Positions 13,047 to 23,540 of a DNA stretch of 64,000 nt are shown here, in pieces. A program made the translations under genes and the position numbers. The notes below the pieces were generated by a model that saw nothing but the letters and a program-made list of their open reading frames with translations, made no database searches and had not been told where the DNA came from. Source of the DNA: Stemphylium vesicarium (lineage: Eukaryota; Ascomycota; Dothideomycetes; Pleosporales; Pleosporaceae); NCBI GenBank assembly GCA_004380135.1, contig QXCR01000006.1, positions 186,001-250,000 on the forward strand, in the 5' to 3' direction. Within the stretch, counting starts at the first letter, position 1; every line of letters begins with the position of its first letter.

Positions 13047-14330
13047 TCAGAGCTGACCAAACTCCCACGACGACTCCCAGTGGTACTTTTGCCCTGGGCC
13101 CGTGATCTGCTCGTCGAGCCGACCCCACTCTGGACTGTTCAACAGCATTAGCTTGCCTCATCCACGACGTCACAATACACTTACTGGTTGATGCCATCCG
13201 GATAGTCCTGGGCCTCGATCGCAATGCAGCCGTCACGTGGGATGAACTTGTCTTGACCGGGAACACCTTGGGTGCTCTTGAACTCGGACTTTCCGTCGTT
13301 CCAGTTGCACGTGTATAGAACAACAGCATCCTGATCAGTCTTCAACTTGGCTTGGATGCCGCTGTATGTGCTCAATAGTGTAAGCACCGTTTCGCTCTTG
13401 TTCCTGTTCTCGTTGAACGCCCAGGCGCCGTTGTATCCGTGGCACCCGTTGCCACAGTGATTTTCAAACTCATCGTTGCCCGATGCAAACCCAAGCTGGT
13501 GCGGTGCCGACCAAAAATCGTCAATTGCATCTGCAGGAATTTGCGCAATCTCGCCTGTAGGAAGAGCGTTCTCATCCGTAACAAGCTTACGCCGAGCCTC
13601 GGGCATGTACGCAGTGTGATTCCAAACTGTCCTGTTATCTGGTCGCTTGAAAGCATCAAGCTGGAAGTACGTGTGTTGTGTCAGCATCAGCGGAGTCCTC
13701 GCTTCTGGTGAAGAGGCATCCATGGAGATGTGCCACTTGTTCTTGGAAACAGAGTAGGTGACGCTTGCATCGACACGACCGATCATGCCGAGCGAGGAGT
13801 TTGAAGGGTCACTGATGGAGAAGGTGATGGACGAGTTTGTCACACCGCTCACGTTCCACATCCTGTAAGACCAGTTGTTTGTACCGCTATGCAGAGTGTT
13901 GGGACCATCGTTCGCCTCCGTTTGGTAGGTAATGTTGTCGATGGAGTACTCTGCATTACCGATGCGGTTAACATATCGCCCAGGAATCGCATTGTAGACG
14001 GGGTGACCAGGATCAACAGCTGAACACGTTAACGGGACTCAGTTTGACATGTCGTGAGAAGCTTACGATAGTAGGAGGTGTTGTCGTAGCCCAAGACAAT
14101 ATCCAGTTCCTCACCCGCAGGATCTGTATCTCAATTAGTACTCGCGTTTGCGCACGCAGTTGAATCCCACCTTTGACGAAGAGGTTGGTGAGCGTGGCAG
14201 CATATGGGATGAATTGCGCTCTGATCCCTTCCGCCTCGATAGTATATCGTCCTTGAGTATCTGGATGAGGTGACCCTGGATGGGTAAGTGCGCTTTGCGC
14301 GGCGGCAGCTACGACGAGAAGGTATTTCAT
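13047..14330 (-). CDS. Secreted aldose 1-epimerase (galactose mutarotase family)
   Basis: Four exons, 14330-14171, 14123-14067, 14019-13185 and 13134-13047, with introns of 47, 47 and 50 bp, give 379 residues in consistent phase. The N-terminus (MKYLLVVAAAAQSALTHP) looks like a signal peptide. Family landmarks include the beta-rich core, NRIGNAEYSIDN, a Leu-His-Ser-Gly segment (NTLHSGTNNWSY) and a Thr-Gln-His-Thr-Tyr segment (LTQHTYFQLD). The short last exon restores the family ending INHPEWGRLDEQ. Without it, the frame stops early inside an intron. Aldose 1-epimerases interconvert alpha and beta anomers of hexoses. A secreted form would act on extracellular sugars. The gene is divergent from the hydrolase at 15141, with 810 bp between them. 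Confidence 0.92.
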
Positions 14331-15140
14331 CGTGGTGTAACGTCAATAAACTTTGGGGACGAAGATGACAGCACCAGCGAACGCCCAACCCGCGGCACTT
14401 GCAGTTTTATACATCCACAGACGAAATTCCTCCACTTGGAAGTGCATGCACGTTTATTACCAGGATTTGGAGCTTCATATACAATTTTACGGCGTTATGG
14501 CAGGATCCGGGGTTGAACGGGGGCTTGGCCATATAAAGTAATCTGTCTGAGAATTACCCCCGGGACTTCTGCAGGTACTAGATGGCTTAGCCGCGCAATT
14601 CTATGCTCTAAGTAGATGCCTGAGTGCATTTCGTGTTGGCGGCTAGATCAAATGGGTAGTTGGTGTTAAATGGAGTGTGGAAGACAAGACGCGGAGACGG
14701 TTCTGCGGGAGGCGTTTGCCTGCTATGTGGGGCGACCAGCCGGGTGTTCTGCCCTTGGATCCATGTCTTTGTCGCTCACCTGCGTCGGCCAGCTCGTACA
14801 CGTTCTGCAGACAGCTTCTTGCGTGTAGCCTTTCACTTTTAGCGCTCCCTCTTTCCAGTTCAATGTCTTGTGTCATTGCCAGATTTCTGCACCTGACGTT
14901 CGCATGGGCTATTTGAGCGCTCAACGCTTTCTCCGTCAATGTGATACCTCCAGGTTCAAGTACTCCATAATCCTACTAAGGGATGGCTTGCTTTGGAAAC
15001 CACGTGTAGCTCCCTATCGCGGCCTGTGGCTGCCTTATTGCTTGGCAGTCGCAATTGCGGCTGAAGAGCTCTAAACCACAGCCACTTCTCCGCCCCTCAC
15101 ATCCATCCTCTAAAAACTCATCCCCTTTGTATCATCCGAT
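14331..15140. promoter_or_regulatory. Divergent intergenic region, epimerase/hydrolase
   Basis: These 810 bp separate two divergently oriented genes, so they should hold both promoters. I see no specific operator. No open frame here has a recognisable domain. Confidence 0.45.
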
Positions 15141-16339
15141 ATGGGAGCACTCGAATTCATCTGCGACCGGAGATTTCATAGAAGTTTCGTACTTCCTGCA
15201 GATCCCGAAGCTGGCAGACACCAACAATATCGCACAACCTACGCAGATTTCGGAGACGTCAACAGTGACGCCTCTGTCTTGTTTTGCGGCGCTCTTTTCG
15301 GCCAGCGCTTGTGTTACGCACCTTTGGATCAACTGGCCAAGAAACACCATGTCAGAATAATCCATCCGGATCGTCCTGGAGTAGGCGGCAGCGAACCTGT
15401 AGAGCCTGAGAAGCGCATACAGACCTGGCTCGGTTCGTGGACACTGCTCCTGTTTAAGGCGTCCAGCTTACACTCACAGAAATGGTACTCCAACTCCTGG
15501 CATATCTCAACATATCTCATGTGTCAGTTGCCAGCCACAGCGGCGGTGACATATACCTCATGAATCTCATTCTCGCATACCCACACCTCTTGCATCCTAA
15601 ACATCCCTACGTCTGTTTCTTCGCTCCATGGGTACACTACTCGCACTCGAGGATGACGCACTTGCTGGCTACTCAGTTACTCCCAGCCTCAATGATAGGC
15701 AAATTCGGAGCACTCGGAAAATTTGTTAACCAGAACGTTGTTCCACTGGCTGGCTTGAGTGGCGCATTCGTGCACGGCATCTCCGGTCCACTGTTGCATC
15801 CAAATGCTACGGCGGCCCCTGTGGCACTCACAGTGTCCCCTACATCTGATACCGAAAGACCTTCCGGAAGCTTGGTTGGGGAAATACCGGAGATCAGGCT
15901 TGATGATCCCCAGGTCGTAGAGGAACTGCGAGAGCATATCATCAAGCTCTTATATGCCGAGAACGTGGACGGCGTATCTCACGATACTCAACTATTTCTG
16001 AGGCGCTCAGTGCAGTGGAATGCTCCCAGTATCGACTGGAATGACTTTGACGATGCTGTGAAACTTCTAGCAAGAAGGATCAGCGAAGAAGACGGAATCA
16101 GCAGGATTTGGGCCATAGACTGCTTCCAGGCTGAGAAAGACCAGCTGACCGGAGAGAAAGGAAAGAAGTGGTTCAATGATATCTGGGTTCCCAGTCAGAG
16201 CTACACCTTTCGGAGTGAGGACGTCAAAGGCACAGAACACAACTTTCTGATGGACCCGGCATTTGGCGCCAGCGAGAAATGGCTTCAGCGAGTCAGTGCG
16301 GCCTGGCAGACTTCGGAACCTGCTGCAAGTACTTCTTAG
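15141..16339 (+). CDS. Alpha/beta hydrolase fold protein
   Basis: Two exons, 15141-15432 and 15480-16339, joined by a 47-bp phase-1 intron, give 383 residues. The motif HPDRPGVGGSE, then the nucleophile elbow ASHSGGD with a candidate Ser118, and a late His in GTEHNFLMD match the serine/acid/histidine layout of the alpha/beta hydrolase superfamily. No signal peptide is seen. The substrate cannot be named. ORF reading without the intron hides the nucleophile elbow, which lies just downstream of the junction. The gene is followed 200 bp later by a plus-strand gene for the PLP-homeostasis protein, which is unrelated. Confidence 0.85.
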
Positions 16340-16539
16340 TAGTTACAAAATATACTCCCAGCGTGATGATGCAAGATTCATTGGGTGGTCTGTCACAACC
16401 TTTGTGCTCCATACCGAACACGTGCTCAGGCGAGATGTTTCGCGCCAACCGGAGATAACACACTAACGCCGAACTGACGTCTTCATCCAAGCGAGTCGCG
16501 GGCCCAAGACGCGAACATCATCATAGCCCTGCACCAGTC

Positions 16540-17409
16540 ATGGCCGAAGACATGCGCGTAAACCCACAACGAGCCAAGCAGCTTGCCGAGAATATATCTA
16601 GCATAACCTCGCGTATCGATGCAGCAAGCAACGGCAGCAAGCAGGTAAGCTTCTCCCGCATCTCCCTTCCTGCACACCAAACACTTTACTAAAGCATACC
16701 TCAGATCCGCCTCATAGCCGTCTCGAAACTCAAGCCCGCAAACGACATCCTCGCCCTCCATCAACCGCCAAACCCCACCCAAACGCACTTTGGCGAGAAC
16801 TATGTACAGGAGCTCCTCGAAAAGGCCAAGATCCTGCCCCGCACCATCCAATGGCATATGATCGGAGGCCTACAATCGAACAAATGCAAGCAACTCGCCG
16901 AGCAGATACCCAACCTATGGTGCGTCAGCAGCGTAGACAGCGAGAAGAAGGCGCACGAGCTAGAAAAAGGGCGAAAAGCTTTACTAGAGAAAGACCCTAG
17001 CGCAGAGAAACTCCGCATCAAAGTGCAAGTGAACACCTCGGGTGAAGAAAACAAATCAGGTGTTGAACCGCAGGATACCCTCACGCTGTGCCGGTATATT
17101 ATCGACAAGTGTCCGCATCTTCAGCTCGCGGGCCTCATGACGATTGGCGCCATTGCGCGGAGTATGGAGACGACGCCGGAGAATGAGAACGAGGATTTTG
17201 TCACGCTGAAGGAGACGCGGGATAAGGTTGCCAAGGAGCTGGGTTGGGAAGAGGGACACTTGGAATTAAGCATGGGTATGAGTGCAGACTTTGAGGGCGC
17301 GATTCGTAAGGGTAGTGATGAGGTGAGGGTGGGGAGCAATCTTTTTGGCGAAAGGCCGCAGAAGAAGGATGCGGTTATTAAGGAGAAGGATGCTGAATGG
17401 AAGAGCTAG
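16540..17409 (+). CDS. Pyridoxal-phosphate homeostasis protein (YggS/PROSC/YBL036C family)
   Basis: Two exons, 16540-16644 and 16705-17409, joined by a 60-bp phase-0 intron, give 269 residues. The second exon opens with IRLIAVSKLKP, where the VSK lysine (about residue 43) is the expected PLP-binding residue. The family signature HFGENYVQE follows, then WHMIGGLQSNKCK and a C-terminal GMSADFEGAIRKGS segment. The protein is a single-domain TIM-barrel that binds PLP without known catalysis and buffers PLP in amino-acid metabolism. Length and motifs are normal for the family. The ATG at 16540 is the first in frame. A second ATG four codons later is also possible. Confidence 0.95.
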
Positions 17410-17894
17410 AATCAATGTGAATAAGGTTTTGGAAGCTTGAGTAGATGTATATATAACATCTTTGATGATACTCTCTTCAGTCCTCTCTTCCGTTCCACAT
17501 TTCCTCTCGCTCTCAGACGACGCATCATGTAGCCCTTTCCATATGCAGCTTAGGTGACGCGGTATCCAGAGCAAAACCATTGATCAAATAGACACCCAGA
17601 AAGACTACCACAAGCAACATAAGATGTCTGCGCTATACAACGCCTGTTTTCAATTACCCCACCACCCCCAAAAGATCAAACACAATTTGCAACGATGAAA
17701 CCTGTAACTGTGCATCAGATTGGGTAGCTCAAAAACTAACAGTTGAAAAAGCACCTCTAGACATCCGATTAGAACACCCCAGGAAGACTAACTACCGCCA
17801 TCAAAAGACGCCACGGGCTTCGCGGCAACGTAGTCTGAAGAACGAAAAGAGAAAGAAAAGAAAGAAGAAAGAAGAATAAGAATAAGAAGAAGAA

Positions 17895-17925
<31 letters not shown>

Positions 17926-18855
17926 AAGAAGAAGAAGAAGAAGAAGAAGAAGAAGAAGGTCGGCGTAAAAATACTTAAACGCACTGCCACCACCACCACC
18001 ACCACCACCACAACAACAACAACAACCTCAGGAGACGGAAAGACGTACTTCCATCTCGCCTCTGTCGCTTGCTTAGCACCACCACAGCTGAATGTCTAGA
18101 CCCACGCGTCTTTTTTATGTTTCGCTTTCGTCTTCGTCTTCGCCGTGTGCATGCAAAGTGTCTACTTTGTTTCTTTCTCGCACAGACGATTGCCTTCACC
18201 GCTGTGGCTCAGGCTAGATGCATACACATACACACCGTATCGCCCTTTGCCACAAGATGATGAGTACCTGCGTCGGGACTAGCATATCCGCTTCGCGGGT
18301 GTGGTGCTGGCGGTAGAGATGTCGTGATATGGCATATGTCTCAGCTCGTCGTCTTTCGTGTTGGCACTAGAGCAGGGGCCTAGTTTGTGGTTTACTGCAA
18401 CGGATAGGCATGTTCTCACGAGAGATGATTGTAGTCGTAAAGTGTATTTTACGTTTGATGAGAGTTTATGAATCCCCCACTGGTCTCCCTGGATTTCAGC
18501 GTATAAACACCCGATGAAGTCGTCATAATAGATCGTCAGCATCCAGTGCATCGCACCGACAACATGTAGAAGAAAATTAGATTGCAATATATACATAAGA
18601 ATGATAAAAAGAGCGTGTCCCAGAGCTGTGTGTTGCCTGACCTAAATACAATGCAAACCCCCGTTTACCATCCGCAACAGAGAGCGCCTCTCCCTGGTTC
18701 CGCGCCCTCGATACATAAGTACGAGAGAGTAAAAAACATATGAAAGGATGGATATATGTTAAGAAAGCGACCGACAATTGCTTTCCTCAATGAAAATTCG
18801 CAAAAACAGACAACCACCGTATTAATAATTAACACCCTAAAAGGAATGAAGACGT
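17410..18855. other. Convergent intergenic region, 1.4 kb
   Basis: Lies between two converging genes. It contains the compound microsatellite listed separately. All frames crossing the repeat are homopolymeric artefacts. Nothing else is supportable. Confidence 0.55.
17836..18026. repeat. Compound microsatellite: (AAG)n purine tract, then (CCA)n(CAA)n
   Basis: A purine-rich run from about 17836 becomes a perfect AAG array of about 21 units at 17896-17958. After a 28-base spacer comes a CCA array of about 8 units and then a CAA array of about 5 units, to about 18026. The plus strand is purine-only for about 60 bases in the perfect part, so the tract could form triplex DNA and is likely to vary in length between isolates. 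Confidence 0.95.
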
Positions 18856-21159
18856 CTAGGGTGAACTAAACTGCGGCGCGTCGTCGCTGAAACGCTGAAA
18901 CTCTGCTTGCGCCCACTTGTTCTCTTTCGCGCTTTCATTCCCGTCCTCGTTTGAAGGACTGTACTCATTGCTGTAATTCGAGCTTGTTTCTGTTGTACGT
19001 CGGGGCAGTGATGAGGGACCGGCAGGCTCAGTCGGCACATTGGCGTTGATGGTTGTGCTGCTGTCATTGTTCTTTTTGCTCAGATTGTTGAGACTGGCCT
19101 CGTTGTTGTTTGTTGGTGTCATGGGGCTGGCTTCGAGAGAACTAGCACTGGCCTGTGCTCGTAACAGTGATGCATCGCGGATGCGACTACTTTGGTCTCC
19201 GCTCATGTGGTTGAGAAGAGAGATGATTTCTAGGCTAGGGGTAGCTGAAACGCGAGAGCGCTGTGTGGATTGGGATCGAATTACTGCCGGGTTTGGCGAA
19301 GGCAAGAGGTAGGGAGCTTCTTCCGTGACGGGTGATCTTTCGGTTGGGCTGCTTTGCGCACGGCTACGACGGGCGGATTGGTTTGGTGGGTAGACGGTGT
19401 ACTTGGTGGGCTTCTTCGGGGATGAGCGGCCCCCGTTGCTTTTCACAGGCGATTTCGGCGCGCGTATCTGGAGTTGCTTCTTGGTGCGATGACCGGCGGG
19501 TGGAGGTGTGGCTGGACTTTTCAATGTCCTTTTCTCGCTGTTCATTTCCAGTTTCGATAGGGCGTCGATAACCGCGTCTCCCACATCCGTGTCATTCAAC
19601 TGGTGGTTCTCAAGCTCATAGGTCTGTGGACCCGGCGTAGTCCGGCGCGACGGTGTCTCGAGCTCGTAGGTCTGTTGGCCTGGTGTAGCCCGGCGTGACG
19701 GTGTGTTGATATGCTCTAGCACTGGGTTCGTGCCTTGAGGTGGTGCAGCATCGGGTAATGGCCACTCAGCTGGGAGCTCTGGGACTGGAGGCGCATTACT
19801 GACCCCACGAGCTGCTCTATCGTTCAAGGTGGCCCTGGAGGAGCTCGCGTGAAGTGTGGTCCTAGATGATCCAGCAAATGAAATGGCGGTGTGGCGGCTC
19901 CTTGCAGAGTCTCCAGAGAGGCGTTTAACCTTCCAATTGCCAGTCCTTTCGTCAACCTCTAGAGTTGAATGGGGATATCGCAGCGAATCCGCCAGTGTCT
20001 GGGTATCTTCAAAGACCGAAGACTGATATCTGTGCAAAGTCTGACTAGAGCCATTGGAATGAAGCATTGGGCTTGGCATAATAGTAGGAACAGGTGTGTT
20101 CTTTTCGTCCGCATCCTGCAGGTCGACACGGCTTCTAGAGTAATCACCAGACTTCCTCGCGCCGTTCGGGATGTAGAAGCGAAGGTCGACACGGACAATG
20201 GCGAACATGATGATGACAAAGATCTCGGTGACGAAATTGAAACAGTAGAAGCTGGCCTTGGACAAATACCATGGCATCCCGACAACTCCGCGTTGAACAT
20301 CGAGCATAGGAGTTGGGGGAATCCAAGCCAGTACGCAACGGAACACTTGCCCGATAGTGAGGATGCAGACTGAAATGATGAGGATGGTAATGTTGTACCT
20401 CAGCCGACCAGCACCAAACTTATCGACCTCAGTTCGCGGAATGAGGAGGGAAATGGTGACTAGGATGATGGGCGCGAAACAGAACGCAGTGAAATACGTC
20501 TGGGCGATGAGGAACAGGATTTTGAAGGCATCGATCTTTGTTTGGTCGAGGGTGAAGAACTTCCAGATCTGACTTATTATGAGCCCGAGCAGAGTCGAGA
20601 TTAGAACGACGAGTCCAGCTCGGTGGAAGATGCGGTACGGTGTTGACCATCCTAGGCTCGGATGCTGGGCGCGGATGATTCGTTGGACGAAGAACCAGTC
20701 CAAAATGTACAAGATGATGGTGCCAATGTAGGTAAAGATGTTGGCCGAGATAGCAAGGCCAACGTTCCTGGGGTAGTTGGCCCATACTATGCGCATTATC
20801 ATGGTGATAATTCGGATCTTGCAGAGACCTGCCGTTTGTTAGTCGCCAATATCCATGGAGACTGGTGATGGTGACATACCGAGAAGCGCGCCATTGAAGA
20901 TGAACTTGTGTCCACGATGCTTGTTGCCCTTGAAGATTCTGATATGAATCACACCGAATATCAGGTAGATCACGAGAAAGACGACAGAGATGGGCACATC
21001 TGGCACAATGCTAGGTGATCCGCCCAACCCGGCATCCTCAGGCGCGTATGGAGGACCATTTGGTCTTGATGCACCTGGCTATTCAATGTCAGTTGCGCGC
21101 TCCCAATGCATGTACTTGACAACACATACCGGACCCTGCGTTCCTTGTTGCGAAGACAT
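18856..21159 (-). CDS. Seven-helix membrane protein, resembles DUF3112 family
   Basis: Three exons, 21159-21130, 21078-20880 and 20828-18856, with two 51-bp introns, give 733 residues. The first exon encodes only ten residues. About seven hydrophobic segments occupy residues 45-330, including VVFLVIYLIFGVIHI, LAISANIFTYIGTIILYIL and FNFVTEIFVIIMFAIV. The second half is a long Ser/Thr/Pro-rich cytoplasmic-type tail with an exact-phase 16-residue tandem duplication around the TPSRR and QTYELE motifs. I place it with the fungal DUF3112 membrane proteins by pattern; that name carries no function. The layout also recalls a receptor-like 7-TM protein with a regulatory tail, but ligand and signalling are unknown. 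Confidence 0.8.
19609..19704. repeat. Two 48-bp imperfect tandem units inside the 7-TM protein tail
   Basis: Copy one is 19609-19656 and copy two 19657-19704. Both are in frame, giving a duplicated 16-residue block in the minus-strand protein (TPSRRxTPGxQTYELE). Differences between copies are mostly synonymous, which suggests the repeat is kept at protein level. Confidence 0.85.
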
Positions 21160-22248
21160 CTTCACTGTTCAATGATGGGGAGCGAAACGTTGGCTGCAAA
21201 GGTCAAAGGCAAACCAAAAGAGTTCCACACCCTGACAGCGAGGAAGGATACAATGGCGTATATTAGGTTCTATGACCACGCGACCGCTGCGGTCTAGATA
21301 ATAGTCGGCATGTTAGGCCAAGACGCCCGACGGTCCTAGATAAGCAAACTAGATGATGAGTGTGTAGCAACGACTCTATGATTAGTTCCAATGGGCGGGG
21401 TAGTAGTTCCGTGCGTCTGCATGCAACCTATCCTTAGCTGTGCTTAGATGTGGCAGTGTGGTACATGGCTTCAGTGACATGGGATGCCGGGATGTGGGTA
21501 CTTGCCGGGCCCATGGTACACGAAGCCATACGAAGCCACGGATCTGCCGATCTTGCTAAGATCTACTTTCTCATGTTTCATAGGACAACGTGCTTTTGTC
21601 GATGAATATATCTTCTTCATTTTCGCCTCCTATAATTGAATTCGCTTAATATCTGTGTCTCAGCTGCTCAGAGCACCACTATCATGCTGCGGCACCTGGC
21701 TGTGCCTCGATATGACGATTGTTCATCCTGACGTTATCGACGGCTGACGGTGAACCGGGTCTCCACAGCGATGCCGAATCTGCATATGTCGCTCCCAGTG
21801 GATGATGAGCTGAGATCGGCGAAAACGTTGAGATAAATCCGACCAATGACGCTTGTATCGGCCCTCGCTTTGGCAACGCCGACTTTGCTTGTTCGTCACG
21901 ACCAAAACTTAACACTGCGCACGTGAATGTTTGATATATGGCTAAATGTCTGACTGTACTCGTATCGACAGCCGAAAAGAAGAGGAGTTCGCGCTTTGGT
22001 CTCTGAGAATTCATGATTGGAGGGCAAGTGAGGTATGGAATCGAGTATGTAGCTCCGCATGTGTCGCAGGGCCAGTTGTCGCTACCCCAGATTTTCGGCG
22101 CGGCAAAACCCATCGGAATGACGCTCGGAACGGAGCTTTGTCAATCGCAACGGACAACAGATATCGACAACAATCAACATTCTTCACCGCTATCATCAAT
22201 GTTTCCTTAGTCCCTTAGCTGACAGTGGTTGAATCACAACACATCACG
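21160..22248. promoter_or_regulatory. Divergent intergenic region, 1.1 kb
   Basis: Separates the minus-strand 7-TM gene and the plus-strand membrane protein gene, and so should carry both promoters. I see no supported gene or named operator. A 143-codon minus-strand frame at 21682-22113 has no recognisable domain. Confidence 0.4.
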
Positions 22249-23307
22249 ATGGCACCCAAAGCGAAGCAGCGTGCGGGTAAATTGGCCACCGGTGTCGCGA
22301 AGAAAGCCCTCCCACCGCCCTTCACACCTGCACCCGCAGAACTCGAGAACCTCCTCTACACTTTCGATCGCTCCCTCGTTTACGTAACCCATGTCGACGT
22401 TCATCCAGCGTGGTTTAAACGGCGCATCTTCTACGTACCGCTCCTCTTGAACATTGGTTTTGTGCTTATCCTGGCATGGCGTCTCTACGCAGCTGGACCC
22501 CACTACCTGGACATCCTTTCGTCTGTTCTCGGTAACCATAATTATACAACTATATACTGGGATACAACCTGGGGCTCACTGTTGTGGCAAGTCGGGAAGC
22601 GCATGTTCATGTTCCTATTCGACTTTATCCTCTTCAGAATCGTCGGGCCATGGCCATGGAGTTTCTTCATTGAGCAGCCAGGCAATCCGGTCAGCTGGCG
22701 ATGGAACGTAGGTTTCAGGAACGAAGAAGTGTACGTGCGGGTGAGCAGGGGCTGGGGAGCGAAAGATCTGCTAGGCGAGGCTGAAGGAGGGAGTGGCAGA
22801 GCAGGAAGCGACAACCCCTTTTTCAAGACACGCATCCTGCCTGCGGTGGACAAGAAACGGTTAAAGGAGAAAACAGGCTACATGCTCATGGATGCCGACT
22901 TCGATCTCGACTTCTTCGGTATGGTAGCCGCCACACAACTCCTCGATCGCAAAGACATCACCCTCGATCACCTTCGCAAGAGCGTCTTCGTATACGTTGG
23001 GGACCCTGAGGCTGAGAACGGACAGTGGGCCGTGTGGGAGTGCTCCAAGTTAGACGAAGCGTCCGAGACGGAAGCGAGGGAAAAGGTCATAGCGTTCAAG
23101 GATAAGCTCACGGCAATGGGCAAGGAGAGTTTGTTCTTCCGCTGGGTCGAGCTTATCCAGTATGAGAGCAACGTGCCTGGTGGCTTCACGCCGGAGAAGC
23201 AGGCTGCCGCGGCCGAAAAAGTAAAGAAGATGTTTGAGGAGCAAGGGGTCGATTTCGACGAGTTTAGTAGGGAGATCGGGGGTATGGATGGAATGGCTGG
23301 CCCTTAG
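22249..23307 (+). CDS. Conserved-looking fungal membrane protein, function unknown
   Basis: A single exon from the ATG at 22249 gives 352 residues. The open frame continues upstream only to a GTG. The N-terminus is Lys/Ala/Pro-rich. Two hydrophobic segments follow, IFYVPLLLNIGFVLILAW near residues 65-85 and MFMFLFDFILFRIVG near 125-140. After a Trp-rich stretch (GPWPWSFF, VSWRWNVGFR) there is a soluble domain of about 200 residues rich in charged residues. It has a well-formed hydrophobic/charged alternation and looks like a real protein, but I do not recognise the family. Confidence 0.82.
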   Translation: MAPKAKQRAGKLATGVAKKALPPPFTPAPAELENLLYTFDRSLVYVTHVDVHPAWFKRRIFYVPLLLNIGFVLILAWRLYAAGPHYLDILSSVLGNHNYTTIYWDTTWGSLLWQVGKRMFMFLFDFILFRIVGPWPWSFFIEQPGNPVSWRWNVGFRNEEVYVRVSRGWGAKDLLGEAEGGSGRAGSDNPFFKTRILPAVDKKRLKEKTGYMLMDADFDLDFFGMVAATQLLDRKDITLDHLRKSVFVYVGDPEAENGQWAVWECSKLDEASETEAREKVIAFKDKLTAMGKESLFFRWVELIQYESNVPGGFTPEKQAAAAEKVKKMFEEQGVDFDEFSREIGGMDGMAGP

Positions 23308-23540
23308 TGGCGACGATACGGTCTTCAGTGGTCTAGATTGCGTTGATACCCAGTCTTGTCAAAGATAGTAAATACATTATATGATGTATCTTTCCACCGC
23401 CCTGAAATGGACACTAGTCATAACAAAGGGCCTAGTTGTGCTGGAAAATGGCAACAAGACGAGCAGCTTTGCGTAAGCCCACATGTGACGTATTTGGAAA
23501 GACCCGATCATCTCAGCATAAGCATCGGCCACTCATCTGT

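Noticed and set aside
13181..13861. Single-exon reading of the epimerase ending at 13181
   Set aside because: The frame runs through a GTAAGT donor and stops in an intron; the next exon restores the family C-terminus.
17769..18260. Open frames on both strands rich in Phe, Val, Arg or Lys repeats
   Set aside because: They are translations of the AAG, CCA and CAA microsatellites and have no domain or start context.
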